Source of the DNA: an uncultured Pseudomonadales bacterium
GTDB taxonomy: Bacteria > Pseudomonadota > Gammaproteobacteria > Pseudomonadales > Cellvibrionaceae
Reading direction: 5' to 3'
Assembly (NCBI GenBank): GCA_947494095.1
Contig: CANLTI010000020.1
Span: 1-64,000, forward strand
DNA: 64,000 nt
The notes below the pieces were generated by a model. It was not told the DNA's origin. It saw nothing but the letters and a program-made list of their open reading frames with translations, and searched no databases. Positions 18,157-27,065 of this stretch are shown here, one piece after another. Both the position numbers and the translations under genes were made by a program. Positions within the stretch are counted from its first letter, which is position 1; the number at the start of each line of letters is the position of its first letter.

Positions 18157-18405
18157 TTATGCATTGTCGGCTCTGTGCGCGAATATCTTTAACCTAGAAA
18201 TTACCGCTTCAAATTGATTTTTATGTCTAACCGCAACGTCTTCTTCATAGGACTTGAAAGGGCCCTCGCCAAACGTGATATCCACATAAAAATCAACAAT
18301 AGGTTTTACAATCATTCTTTTTAATAGTTCGAAGGCTAGAAGCACTAATCCCGAGTAAGCTAAGACATCACTTATCTCATGGCCTGGTAGATCATCTATA
18401 TTCAT
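18157..18405 (-). CDS. Hypothetical 82-residue membrane-associated protein
   Basis: It begins MNIDDLPGHEISDVLAYSGL and has one hydrophobic stretch (LAYSGLVLLAFELLKRMIVK), followed by a charged C-terminal half. Codon use looks coding, but there is no clear Shine-Dalgarno sequence. It lies between repeats in the island and is probably cargo. No family is recognised. Confidence 0.4.
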   Translation of the reverse strand: MNIDDLPGHEISDVLAYSGLVLLAFELLKRMIVKPIVDFYVDITFGEGPFKSYEEDVAVRHKNQFEAVISRLKIFAHRADNA

Positions 18406-18750
18406 ATCAAATTATTAAACTCGATGCGGTGAATAGCAGTTTATTAGCTATAACTTAGGCCTCACTAGCGCCCGTTTTTTCCAGCCTAATTTTAAAGGCG
18501 TAAACACTACACCTCCCAATGCTAGAGCGCAAGGGCGCTGCACTAACATACCTTGTTACACGTTTTCACAAAGCTAGCCCCCATGCCATCCAACAAGAAT
18601 ACTCATGCCAACTAAATATATACCACACTAATCAACCGCCACCTTTAGCGCCACCTACGCCTCGAGTATTGAGCAATACAACCGGTTTGCGCTTTATAAA
18701 ACGACCACACGCACACACCCAAAAGAGGCTTAAAATGCTTGCAGGGACAG

Positions 18751-19261
18751 GCACTAGTTTTAATAACCTCCAAGCATAAACACTCAAACTAATATCATTT
18801 GGTTTTAACAAGCTTACCGGCACGCACGTTTAAAACCGCCGGGGATTGATTTCTCAGGCCCTTACGTGTCGGGAACGCGTATGGAGTGCCCATGGATGGC
18901 TTGAACGTGCCAGAGAAATCTATACGCGGCGGTGCCACATCAAGGTATGAGATTTCAGGTAAACACTTGCAAGGATCACTTGAAAAATAGTGCTTACAGG
19001 AACAGGCACTAGTTTTAATAACCTCCAAGCATAAACACTCAAAACTAATATCATTTGGTTTTAACAAGCTTACCGGCACGCACGTTTAAAACCGCCGGGG
19101 ATTGATTTCTCAGGCCCTTACGTGTCGGGAACGCGTATGGAGTGCCCATGGATGGCTTGAACGTGCCAGAGAAATCTATACGCGGCGGTGCCACATCAAG
19201 GCATGAGATTTCAGGTAAACACTTGCAAGGATCACTTGAAAAATAGTGCTTACAGGAACAG
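18751..19261 (+). repeat. Two tandem ~255-bp palindromic repeats, copies b and c
   Basis: Unit b is 18751-19005 and unit c 19006-19261, a 255-256 base period, each starting GCACTAGTTTTAATAACC. They are nearly identical to each other and to copy a. Each has a long palindrome (for b, arms 18835-18866 and 18905-18933). The whole gap 18406-19722 has no convincing gene. The open frames inside the units are simply the repeat read in frame. Confidence 0.85.
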
Positions 19262-19388
19262 GCACTAGTTTTAATAACCACCAAAAAACCAAACCATCAG
19301 CTAAAAGCCACCCATGCCATCCATTCAGGCCTTTGGAGGCAGGATGCCGACTAGAGCCTACAGGGAAGTACTTGCCGCGAGCCTTGAA
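19242..19388 (+). repeat. Right ~147-bp direct repeat flanking the CBASS block
   Basis: The partner of 10472-10617 in the same orientation. It overlaps the end of tandem unit c and then diverges into the ACCACCAAAAAACC form shared with the left copy. Confidence 0.75.
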
Positions 19389-19722
19389 TGGGTGGTGTGG
19401 GTGGCGCCCCGACCCAAACTAACCGAGCAAAATAGTAAAATAATGTACCAGCCACCTAAGTAGGCACACCTTCTTTTATGCCAACATAAATAATTAAACG
19501 GCATTATAAAACCTATAAAACCTATAAAACCTATAAAAACCGTAAAGTATGAACAAGGTGGTAGGCTGAAACTGGAAGTAGGACGTCACTGCGAAGCCTA
19601 CAGGGGAGTATAACCGCGTACTTGAAATGGATGCTTAGCTTGCAAACAATGAGGGTGGCTAGGGGCGGACCAACCCGACCGAACAATTACCGACAAACAA
19701 CCTTTAACGCAGACTATGCGCT
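19389..19722. other. Gene-free tail of the island
   Basis: A short ACCTATAAA-type tandem repeat lies near 19509-19543. A decayed copy of the GCCTACAGGGAAGTA...CCGCG...CTTGAA segment lies near 19598-19630. No gene is seen. Confidence 0.5.
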
Positions 19723-20208
19723 TCAGCGTAAATGCCGAGTCGCTTTGTAGGTTTCTTGAATGAGCAAGGCGTCGTGGCTGGCGCGATGCCGACCAAATGC
19801 AAACTTTTCGACAAGCTCATCGCGCACCTCAGCCCACACAGCTTGCTGTTGCTCTGACTGAATTGACTCAATGGGTGACAGCGTAAAGGTAGGCTTGATG
19901 CCTGCTGCCTCATAAAGCGTATTTAACCAAGGCTTATCAACAACCCAGCCATCAGAGTACACCGTTTGCTCGCGCAGTAGTTGGTTTAACCTTAAGCAGA
20001 CATCGTCAATGGGAAGGCCATGGCGAGCGAGATCAGCGTGCTGTATTTGATGGACCTTTTCAGCACTCGAGTCCCAGTGCGTCCACCCCTCTAAAGGAAT
20101 AATTAACGTACAAAAGCGCTCGCCGTTACTCAGCGCTACACCCACTTCAATGGGGTAGCTATCATAACCAAAGCCTGAAGCTTCAAAGTCTAGAATACTG
20201 GGTAACAT
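19723..20208 (-). CDS. DEDD-type 3'-5' exonuclease-like protein
   Basis: A 161-residue protein with the exonuclease fold of the DnaQ/RNase T type. Exo I is DFEASG (Asp7, Glu9), exo II is probably in VYSDGWVVDKPWL, and exo III is HRASHDALL near the C-terminus. Such proteins trim RNA or DNA 3' ends; the actual substrate is unknown. AAAGGCG lies about nine bases before the ATG. It is the first core-type gene to the right of the repeat island and lies 84 bases from sspB on the same strand. Confidence 0.75.
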   Translation of the reverse strand: MLPSILDFEASGFGYDSYPIEVGVALSNGERFCTLIIPLEGWTHWDSSAEKVHQIQHADLARHGLPIDDVCLRLNQLLREQTVYSDGWVVDKPWLNTLYEAAGIKPTFTLSPIESIQSEQQQAVWAEVRDELVEKFAFGRHRASHDALLIQETYKATRHLR

Positions 20209-20292
20209 GGCTACGCCTTTGTAATTACTTTTTATTATTCATTGTTATATTTAAAAATACGCATTAACTACGTAAGGTTAGCCACTGGCGCG

Positions 20293-20691
20293 CTACTTAA
20301 CCACTTTAAGCATTGGCTTTTTGACCGAGTTCTCTTTTGGCTTGGCTTCTTTGCGCGGAGTCGACGGAGGTGTCGGCTCGGGCTCAAACATCATGCCTTT
20401 GCCGTTTTCTTTGGCGTAAATACCCATCACCGCGTGATTGGGGACATATAAATCAGTCGGCACACCGCCAAAACGGGCGTTAAAGCTAATTGACTCATTA
20501 TTCATCTCAAGCCCCATAATAGCATTGGGCGCTACATTCAAAATAATCTGACCATCCTTACCCACAAAACCCTGCGGTACGCTGACATCTTGCTCGTTGG
20601 CATTAACCAGCAAATAAGGGGTGAGATTGTTGTCGTTTATCCACTCGTATAATGCACGAATAAGGTAGGGGCGGCTGGAGGTCATCGTCAT
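20293..20691 (-). CDS. sspB: ClpXP adaptor SspB
   Basis: SspB binds ssrA-tagged proteins and hands them to ClpXP for degradation. The 132-residue protein has the N-terminal substrate-binding domain (SSRPYLIRALYEWINDNNLT, then ISFNARFGGVPTDLYVP) and a flexible linker. It ends in a short basic ClpX-binding tail (KKPMLKVVK). In many gammaproteobacteria sspB follows sspA directly after the petABC genes. Here no sspA is present and a terminator separates sspB from petBC. Confidence 0.93.
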   Translation of the reverse strand: MTMTSSRPYLIRALYEWINDNNLTPYLLVNANEQDVSVPQGFVGKDGQIILNVAPNAIMGLEMNNESISFNARFGGVPTDLYVPNHAVMGIYAKENGKGMMFEPEPTPPSTPRKEAKPKENSVKKPMLKVVK

Positions 20692-20794
20692 AATTTGGCC
20701 TTAAGAGTTACGGCTGAATAGTTGTAAAAACAAGATGCGTAGTATGGCGGTAAGGTCTCTGGGCGGCAAGGCTCAAAAGCAAAAGAGCATGCAT

Positions 20795-20824
20795 AAAAAA
20801 ACCCAGCAAGCGCTGGGTTTTTTA
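20795..20824. terminator. Terminator between petBC and sspB
   Basis: AAAACCCAGC AAGC GCTGGGTTTT is flanked by A and T runs, so it can act on the leftward petABC transcript. Confidence 0.85.
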
Positions 20825-20871
20825 TGGTCAGCCGTTTTGATCTAGGCTGCACTGAGTGTCAATATTCAAGC

Positions 20872-22911
20872 CTAGTGAATGTCGCGCCAGTACTCGCGAT
20901 TCAAGAACCACACACACACAAACAACAATAGCAAAAATAACAGCACATAAACACCAATAGATTGACGCTTAGAGGCAATAGGCTCACCGACGTATTCAAT
21001 AAAATTGACCAAATCGACCATAGCTGCACGATATTCTGATGGGCTCATCGTGCCTTTTATATCACCTACCGCCAAAGAGCCACAAGGGTCAATTTCACCC
21101 AACTCACCCACCGCATTGCGAATAACATGACCGTGGTCGTCATATTTAGGGCCAGGGGCGCATTCTTGCAAACCTTGAAGCTCTAACAACACATGAGGCA
21201 TACCTACATTAGGAAAGACCTTATTGTTAACGCCGGTAGGGCGTGACTCATCTTTATAAAAGGTTAAAAAATAAGTCAATAGCCAGTCGGGGTTACGCGA
21301 ACGGGCCACCAAGCTTAGATCGGGTGGTGTAGCACCAAACCAAGCTTTAGATTTAGCGGGGTCCATTGAGCTTACCATTAGCTCGCCAATTTTTTCATCG
21401 CCAAAAATCAGTTGCTCACGCATTACATCACGCGGGATGTCTAAATCATCGGCAACACGACCATAGCGAGAGTATTGTATTGAGTGGCAACCCATGCAGT
21501 AGTTAACGAAGGTTTGAGCGCCGCGTTGTAGCGAGGCCTTATCTTCAAAATCGGCATGGAAGTGCTCACAAGGCACAGCGCCACAAGCCGCTCCACCCGC
21601 TGCAACCGCCTTAATGGGTACCACAACCAAAACGGCAAATAAGGCTAAGCCGCCAAACACTAGGGCTTTACTCAGGCCTTTTTGCTGAACGCGCTCAGGC
21701 ACCGTTTGGCACTTCTCGCGTGAGGTCCAAAACGGCATACCAATGAAGTAGGCAAAATACAATACCGAACACACCTGTGACAGTATGGTGCGGCCCGGCG
21801 TAGACTCTTTAACACCAAGGTAGCCCAAAATCACAAAGACTGCCGCAAAAGCAATCATGGCAATACGACTAAACCAACCCTTGTAGCGCATTGAGCGAAC
21901 AGGGCTGCGATCGAGCCAAGGTAAAACAAACAGCACAGCAATTGCAGCGCCCATAGCCACAAAACCCAAGAATTTAGAGTTTAAGGGCCCTATGTCAATA
22001 GTGACCGCACGCAAAATAGCGTAGAACGGCGTAAAATACCAAACCGGTGCAATATGCTCAGGTGTTTTAAGACCATTAGCTAATTCAAAGTTAGCAAACT
22101 CTAAAAAGTAACCGCCCATCTCTGGCGCAAAAAAGATAATCGCACAAAATACAAACAAGAAGACGGTAATACCCACTAAGTCATGCACAGTATAAAACGG
22201 ATGGAAAGGCACGCCATCTTTAGGAATACCGTTTTCGTCTTTGTTCTTTTTAATATCAATGCCGTCAGGGTTGTTAGAGCCCACTTCGTGTAATGCCAAA
22301 ATATGCATTACCACTAAACCGAGTAAAACAATGGGCATAGCCACAACATGCAGCGCAAAAAAGCGGCTTAACGTAGCGCCAGAGATTAAATAATCACCGC
22401 GAATCCACTGTACAAGCTCTTCACCGACTACAGGAATAGCACCAAATAGGTTAACAATCACCTGTGCACCCCAGTAGCTCATTTGGCCCCATGGTAGTAC
22501 ATAGCCCATAAAGGCTTCAGCCATCAGCACCAAATAAATCAGCATACCAAAGATCCACACAAGCTCGCGCGGGGCTTTATAGGAGCCGTACATTAAGCCA
22601 CGGAACATATGCAGGTAGACAACAACAAAGAAGGCCGATGCACCTGTAGAGTGCATGTAGCGCAATAACCAGCCGTAAGGCACGTCGCGCATAATATATT
22701 CAACTGACGCAAACGCACCTTCTACCGAGGGCTCGTAATGCATCGTTAAAAAGATGCCAGTTAACAACTGGTTAACCAATACTAAAATGGATAAAACACC
22801 AAAAAAGTACCAAAAGTTAAAGTTTTTAGGGGCATAGTATTTGCCCATGTGAGTATCCCACGCACGCACAACAGGCAGGCGGGCATCAATCCAACTTAAT
22901 AATCCATTCAT
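20872..22911 (-). CDS. petBC: Fused cytochrome b / cytochrome c1 of the bc1 complex
   Basis: One uninterrupted 679-codon frame encodes both subunits of the ubiquinol-cytochrome c reductase. Residues 1 to about 405 are cytochrome b, with haem histidines in HSTGASAFFVVVYLHMF and HVVAMPIVLLGLVVMH. After CQTVPERVQQKGLSKA comes a hydrophobic segment (ALVFGGLALFAVLVVV) ending in an Ala-rich possible cleavage site. Cytochrome c1 follows, with the haem-c motif CMGCH and a C-terminal anchor (VYVLLFLLLLFVCVWFLN). In most gammaproteobacteria petB and petC are separate. A fused gene (fbcH) whose product is cut after translation is known in Bradyrhizobium. AGGAGG, inside the petA stop region, lies six bases before the ATG. 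Confidence 0.93.
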   Translation of the reverse strand: MNGLLSWIDARLPVVRAWDTHMGKYYAPKNFNFWYFFGVLSILVLVNQLLTGIFLTMHYEPSVEGAFASVEYIMRDVPYGWLLRYMHSTGASAFFVVVYLHMFRGLMYGSYKAPRELVWIFGMLIYLVLMAEAFMGYVLPWGQMSYWGAQVIVNLFGAIPVVGEELVQWIRGDYLISGATLSRFFALHVVAMPIVLLGLVVMHILALHEVGSNNPDGIDIKKNKDENGIPKDGVPFHPFYTVHDLVGITVFLFVFCAIIFFAPEMGGYFLEFANFELANGLKTPEHIAPVWYFTPFYAILRAVTIDIGPLNSKFLGFVAMGAAIAVLFVLPWLDRSPVRSMRYKGWFSRIAMIAFAAVFVILGYLGVKESTPGRTILSQVCSVLYFAYFIGMPFWTSREKCQTVPERVQQKGLSKALVFGGLALFAVLVVVPIKAVAAGGAACGAVPCEHFHADFEDKASLQRGAQTFVNYCMGCHSIQYSRYGRVADDLDIPRDVMREQLIFGDEKIGELMVSSMDPAKSKAWFGATPPDLSLVARSRNPDWLLTYFLTFYKDESRPTGVNNKVFPNVGMPHVLLELQGLQECAPGPKYDDHGHVIRNAVGELGEIDPCGSLAVGDIKGTMSPSEYRAAMVDLVNFIEYVGEPIASKRQSIGVYVLLFLLLLFVCVWFLNREYWRDIH

Positions 22912-22913
22912 GC

Positions 22914-23507
22914 TTAGGCCTCCTGATCTACGCCGATGAGTATGACGCTATCACTCAAGTATTTATGGGGGGGAACTTCCAAGTTGATCGGTGCGGGGAC
23001 GCCTTGCAATACGCGACCGGCCAAATCAAACTTAGAACCGTGGCACTTACAAAAGAAACCACCTAACCACTCTCCACCGCTAATTTGAACCGAACCCACT
23101 TTAGGCTGGTAGCCAGGCGCACAACCTAAATGCGTACACAAACCTAACAGCACTAAGTACTCGTCTTTTTGTGAGCGAAACTTGGGGTCAACATAATCGG
23201 GTTGTACCGACTTTTCAGAGGAGGGGTCACGTAAAAGAGGCTCCATTTTAGCGAGGTCTGCTAATACTTTTTGGGTCCGGCGCACGACATAAATAGGCTT
23301 GCCACGCCATTCAAATGTTACCATCTGACCGGGTTCAATCCGGCCAATGTTTACCTCAACAGGGGCACCTGCTGCTTTGGCTCGCTCACTGGGGTTCCAA
23401 GAACCCACAAATGGCACTGCTACGCCAACTGCGCCAACGGCACCAACCGCAGAGGTTACCGCTGTTAACACACGCCGGCGAACTAAATTCGCACCGTCAT
23501 CACTCAT
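22914..23507 (-). CDS. petA: Ubiquinol-cytochrome c reductase Rieske iron-sulfur subunit
   Basis: The [2Fe-2S] subunit passes electrons from ubiquinol to cytochrome c1. Both cluster-binding boxes are present: CTHLGC and CKCHGS. The N-terminus carries a twin-arginine-like RRR motif followed by a hydrophobic anchor (VLTAVTSAVGAVGAVGVAVP). I chose the ATG at 23507, with AGGAGA nine bases upstream; a TTG one codon earlier is in frame. The gene ends two bases before petBC and is transcribed with it. Confidence 0.95.
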   Translation of the reverse strand: MSDDGANLVRRRVLTAVTSAVGAVGAVGVAVPFVGSWNPSERAKAAGAPVEVNIGRIEPGQMVTFEWRGKPIYVVRRTQKVLADLAKMEPLLRDPSSEKSVQPDYVDPKFRSQKDEYLVLLGLCTHLGCAPGYQPKVGSVQISGGEWLGGFFCKCHGSKFDLAGRVLQGVPAPINLEVPPHKYLSDSVILIGVDQEA

Positions 23508-23878
23508 CAAGAAAATCTCCTGTGACTCTTTACTGAAGACCAGTAGTATTAAAAGAAAAAAAGAAACTTATATAGCCATGCTGAGTCTTTTTAGGCCGCT
23601 TTTTAGGGGCCTTCAGACAACCATTAAGCACACCTCATATTTAAGCTTTACCGGTACAAGGCTTGAACTACAAACATTGTACGAATTAAGCCATGAGTAT
23701 AGACCTATATTCTGCATACCATTAAAACGGCGCCATAGTAAAGAAATTAGCCATAAGCCACAAGGTAAAACCTACTTGAGGCAGGGTTAAATCAAAAAAG
23801 CGCGCATAAAAAAACCCGAGCAAGCTCGGGTTTTTTGGAACGAATCGTCCAAGCAATTGCAGCCAAAGCTGCAAGATA
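23508..23878. other. Gap between petA and rpsI
   Basis: It contains the terminator of the ribosomal-protein unit at 23808-23836 and presumably the petA promoter. Otherwise no gene is seen. Confidence 0.5.
23808..23836. terminator. Terminator after rpsI
   Basis: AAAACCCGAG CAAG CTCGGGTTTT is flanked by A and T runs; it ends the leftward rplM-rpsI transcript. Confidence 0.88.
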
Positions 23879-24271
23879 TTAACGCTTCGAGAATTGTGGC
23901 TTCTTACGTGCTTTACGTAGGCCAACTTTCTTACGCTCAACTTCACGTGCATCGCGAGTAACGTAACCCGCTTTACGAAGCTCAGGACGATTGGTTTCGT
24001 CATACGCCATTAAGGCACGAGTAAGGCCGTGACGGATAGCACCCGCCTGACCAAAACTACCACCACCTTTAACAGTGACGTTTACATCAAATTTTTCAGG
24101 AATTTCCAATAACTCAAGAGGTTGGCGCACAATCATGCGTGCAACTTGACGACCGAAGTACTCGTCTAAGCCTTTACCATTAACAACAATGGTGCCATTA
24201 CCTGGAGTGATGAAAACACGTGCGGTCGAAGTTTTACGACGACCAGTACCGTAGAATTGTTCAGCAGACAT
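23879..24271 (-). CDS. rpsI: 30S ribosomal protein S9
   Basis: The 130-residue length is exact for S9. Recognisable parts are [16 protein letters not shown], the family motif [19 protein letters not shown] and the basic C-terminus KKPQFSKR that reaches the P-site tRNA. I set the start at the ATG of MSAEQFYG; a TTG two codons upstream is not needed. It lies 12 bases after rplM in the usual two-gene operon. Confidence 0.97.
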   Translation of the reverse strand: MSAEQFYGTGRRKTSTARVFITPGNGTIVVNGKGLDEYFGRQVARMIVRQPLELLEIPEKFDVNVTVKGGGSFGQAGAIRHGLTRALMAYDETNRPELRKAGYVTRDAREVERKKVGLRKARKKPQFSKR

Positions 24272-24283
24272 AATCAACTTCCG

Positions 24284-24712
24284 TTAAATGTTAAGCTCTT
24301 TGGGTTGTTGGGCTGAATGCGGGTGAGACTCACCTGCGTAAACTTTCAGCTTCTTGAACATGGTGCGACCAAGTGGGCCTTTAGGCATCATGCCTTTAAC
24401 CGCAAATTCGATTGCACGCTCAGGGGCTTTGGCAATTAACTTTTCAAAGCTGATCGACTTAATTCCGCCGATGTAACCGCTGTGTGAGTAGTACATTTTA
24501 TCTTTAGCTTTGTTACCCGTTACGTGTACTTTTTCAGCATTGATTACAACAATGTAATCGCCGCCATCTACGTGTGGGGTGAACTCTGGCTTGTTCTTAC
24601 CGCGTAAACGGTTCGCAATCTCAGTCGACATGCGACCAAGAGTTTTGCCAGAAGCATCGATAATGTACCAGTCACGTTTTACTGTTTCAGGTTTGGCACT
24701 GTATGTCTTCAT
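24284..24712 (-). CDS. rplM: 50S ribosomal protein L13
   Basis: The 142-residue length is standard for L13. Sequence hallmarks are [39 protein letters not shown] and [13 protein letters not shown] [20 protein letters not shown]. It is the first gene of the rplM-rpsI operon. Confidence 0.97.
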   Translation of the reverse strand: MKTYSAKPETVKRDWYIIDASGKTLGRMSTEIANRLRGKNKPEFTPHVDGGDYIVVINAEKVHVTGNKAKDKMYYSHSGYIGGIKSISFEKLIAKAPERAIEFAVKGMMPKGPLGRTMFKKLKVYAGESHPHSAQQPKELNI

Positions 24713-25044
24713 GTTTTAGGCCTTCAAACGTATGGAATACAATATTTTTTATTACGCTCAGTGTTAATGCAAAATGCAATCAACAAAACCAAGCAAACTT
24801 ATTTAGGGGTTAATCACGACTCCGAGTGTTTACCCTGCCTGCCTATGGTCAAACACCACCGCAAGCTGCAGTACATCCTGTACCACTTGCCGCTTAAATT
24901 AGCAGCTTAAATAGCTCCTCAAAGAGCAGCCAAAATTAGGAGCGCGAATTCTATAGCGAAGCGCCTCAATACACAAGCACTTTAACAGTCTTTATATCAT
25001 AGAAGCTTAGCCATGACCGCTCAGCCACATAAAACAGCTGATAC

Positions 25045-25206
25045 CTTAGGGCGAGAAAAGAATACATGATCCAATAATACGTGCTTTCTACTTCCTCTGC
25101 TACGCTGCTCAAAGCGTTAATACCCCGGCATGCGCCCCTTCGAGCGCCTTGCCGAGAAAATAGAATCCTACGTCAATTGGACACGCTATTATTGCCTCGC
25201 CCCTTA
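25045..25206. repeat. Short inverted-end element abutting the zapE stop
   Basis: The left end TTAGGGCGAGAAAAGAATAC and the right end, read on the other strand, TAAGGGGCGAGGCAATAATA match over about 30 bases with interruptions, and both continue into a shared GATCCAAT/TGTCCAAT. The left part and middle recur in inverted orientation at 34117-34322. The right end contains the zapE stop codon. The rest of the gap 24713-25044 shows no gene. Confidence 0.55.
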
Positions 25207-26307
25207 GGGCTTATGCGCCTGCTCAAGATAGTGCTCACTCTGCATTTCAAGCAAGCGACTTTGGGTGCGCTCGAACTCAAAAGCCAACCGGCCCTGCGCA
25301 CTATAAAGCTCAGCGATCGGCGCAGCGGCAGATAGCACAAGCTTGACATTGCGATCGTAAAACTCATCAACAAGGTAAATAAAGCGCCTCGCCTGATCAT
25401 CGTTACCAACGCCTAACTGCGGCACATTAGACACCAGTACTGCATGGTACTCTCTTGCGATTTCAATATAATCACGCTGAGAGCGAGGCCCATCGCACAC
25501 GGCTTCAAAATCAAACCACACCACGTCATCGGCCACTTGGCGCGCCACGATATCGCGGCCTTCTATATCAAGCGCCTCGGCCTTTTTTATCGCTGCGCTA
25601 TCGGGAGCCAGCCGCAAAAAGCACGCCGCCATGGCCGTATGCGCAGCGGTGTTGCATGGTGTGTAATACAGCGCCGCTTGCTGTAGCGCACGCAAACGGT
25701 AATCCACCCCCCCATCAACGTTGACGACTTGCGTGTGGCGCAATAACAAATCAATGGCCGGTAAAAAGCGCGCGCGCTGCAACCCGTCGCGATACAAACC
25801 CTGCGGCTCAATGTTTGAGGTGGCCACCAGCGTAACCCCGCGCGCAAAAAGCGCCTCAAGCAGCCCCGCCAAGATCATGGCATCGGTAATATCGGTCACA
25901 AAAAACTCATCAAAGCAAATCACACGCGCTTCGCGAGCAATGACATCGGCCACTTGCTCTAAGGGATTTTTTTGCTCGTTAAGCAAGCCTAGCTCATGGT
26001 GCACCCGGCGCATAAATCGATGAAAGTGCGTTCGCATTTTTTGCTCAAAGGGTAGCGCATCATAAAATACATCCATTAAATAGGTTTTACCGCGGCCCAC
26101 GCCCCCCCAAAAATACAAACCCGTAACAGGGGTTTGCGGCTGCTTACGCACACGCGCCCACCACGATAACTTAACTGGCGCGCACAGCTTTTCGTAGAGG
26201 CGCTGCAAGTGCTCTACTGCCTCTAGTTGAGCGGCATCGGCCACAAAATCCTCGCGCGCCACATCTTGTAAGTAGCGCTCGTAAGGCGTGCTATTTGTTA
26301 ATTCCAC
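25204..26307 (-). CDS. zapE: Cell division ATPase ZapE (AFG1-like)
   Basis: ZapE is an AFG1-type ATPase that acts on the FtsZ ring during constriction, especially under stress. The Walker A motif GGVGRGKT is at residues 68-75, followed by TYLMDVFYD, and Walker B is VICFDEFFVTD near 134. The sensor-like segment LVATSNIEPQGLYRDGLQRARFLP is typical of the family. The 367-residue length is normal. It lies downstream of efp on the same strand, separated by a terminator-like hairpin. Its last codons coincide with the end of a short repeat element. Confidence 0.93.
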   Translation of the reverse strand: MELTNSTPYERYLQDVAREDFVADAAQLEAVEHLQRLYEKLCAPVKLSWWARVRKQPQTPVTGLYFWGGVGRGKTYLMDVFYDALPFEQKMRTHFHRFMRRVHHELGLLNEQKNPLEQVADVIAREARVICFDEFFVTDITDAMILAGLLEALFARGVTLVATSNIEPQGLYRDGLQRARFLPAIDLLLRHTQVVNVDGGVDYRLRALQQAALYYTPCNTAAHTAMAACFLRLAPDSAAIKKAEALDIEGRDIVARQVADDVVWFDFEAVCDGPRSQRDYIEIAREYHAVLVSNVPQLGVGNDDQARRFIYLVDEFYDRNVKLVLSAAAPIAELYSAQGRLAFEFERTQSRLLEMQSEHYLEQAHKP

Positions 26308-26390
26308 CGTTTAACCTTTGCGCCAATCAGCGCTATAACCGATTAATGACTGCCGCTGAATATAAGCCCCAAAAAGCCTAGCACAGAGAC

Positions 26391-26427
26391 AAAAAAGGCC
26401 AGAGTCGTGACTCCAGCCTTTGTTTTT
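26391..26427. terminator. Terminator between efp and zapE
   Basis: The stem AAAGGC..GAGTC/GACTC..GCCTTT has a run of A on one side and T on the other. It can end the leftward efp transcript. Confidence 0.75.
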
Positions 26428-26453
26428 GACCTTCACATATCACCAAAGCGCGA

Positions 26454-27026
26454 TTACTTGCTATTAGCGCGCCCTAGGTATTCGCCTGTGCGTGTATCAA
26501 CGCGCACCACTTCACCGGTACACAAAAACAACGGCACTTTAACGATGGCGCCCGTTGCTAAGGTCGCAGGCTTAGTGCCACCTTGCGCGGTATCGCCTTT
26601 AAGGCCTGGGTCGGTCTCGGCGATTTCGAGCTCAACATGGTTGGGTGGGGTTACGGCCAATGGGGCGCCGTTATACAGCGTGACCACACACACATCTTGC
26701 TCTTTTAGCCATTTGGCCGTATCACCAACCGCTGTTACATCGGCTTGTACCTGCTCAAAACTGACGGGATCCATAAAATGGAAAAACTCGCCATCGTTAT
26801 AGAGGTACTCCATATCTTGATCCATGACGTCGGCCGCTTCGAGCTTTTCGCCCGATTTAAACGTGCGCTCCCAAACCCGTGCCGTGCGTAAATTGCGTAA
26901 ACGCACACGCGCAAAGGCCTGTCCTTTACCCGGTTTTACAAATTCATTTTCCACGATGGAACAAGGGTCGCCATCGAGCATCACTTTAAGCCCACTGCGA
27001 AAATCGCTGGTAGAATAGTCTGCCAT
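26454..27026 (-). CDS. efp: Elongation factor P
   Basis: EF-P rescues ribosomes stalled at polyproline stretches. The 190-residue protein has the three-domain EF-P layout. The modified lysine is K34 in VKPGKGQAF, matching the EpmA/EpmB beta-lysylation type; the epmB gene lies divergently 39 bases away. AGGAAGAG precedes the ATG. Confidence 0.96.
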   Translation of the reverse strand: MADYSTSDFRSGLKVMLDGDPCSIVENEFVKPGKGQAFARVRLRNLRTARVWERTFKSGEKLEAADVMDQDMEYLYNDGEFFHFMDPVSFEQVQADVTAVGDTAKWLKEQDVCVVTLYNGAPLAVTPPNHVELEIAETDPGLKGDTAQGGTKPATLATGAIVKVPLFLCTGEVVRVDTRTGEYLGRANSK

Positions 27027-27065
27027 ATCTCTTCCTCTTCAGGATCATTCTATAAAAAGGCGCCT

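Noticed and set aside
18632..19284. Three similar leftward open frames (60-95 codons) beginning MPVSLLKPND or sharing its downstream sequence
   Set aside because: They are the ~255-bp repeats read in one frame; there is no ribosome site, and the reading repeats with the DNA unit.
9100..19700. Integron cassette array
   Set aside because: There is no integron integrase, the genes lie in both orientations, and the repeats lack the attC core sites GTTRRRY/RYYYAAC in the right order.
23347..23790. 147-codon rightward frame
   Set aside because: It is antisense to petA for half its length and has no coding-like composition beyond it.
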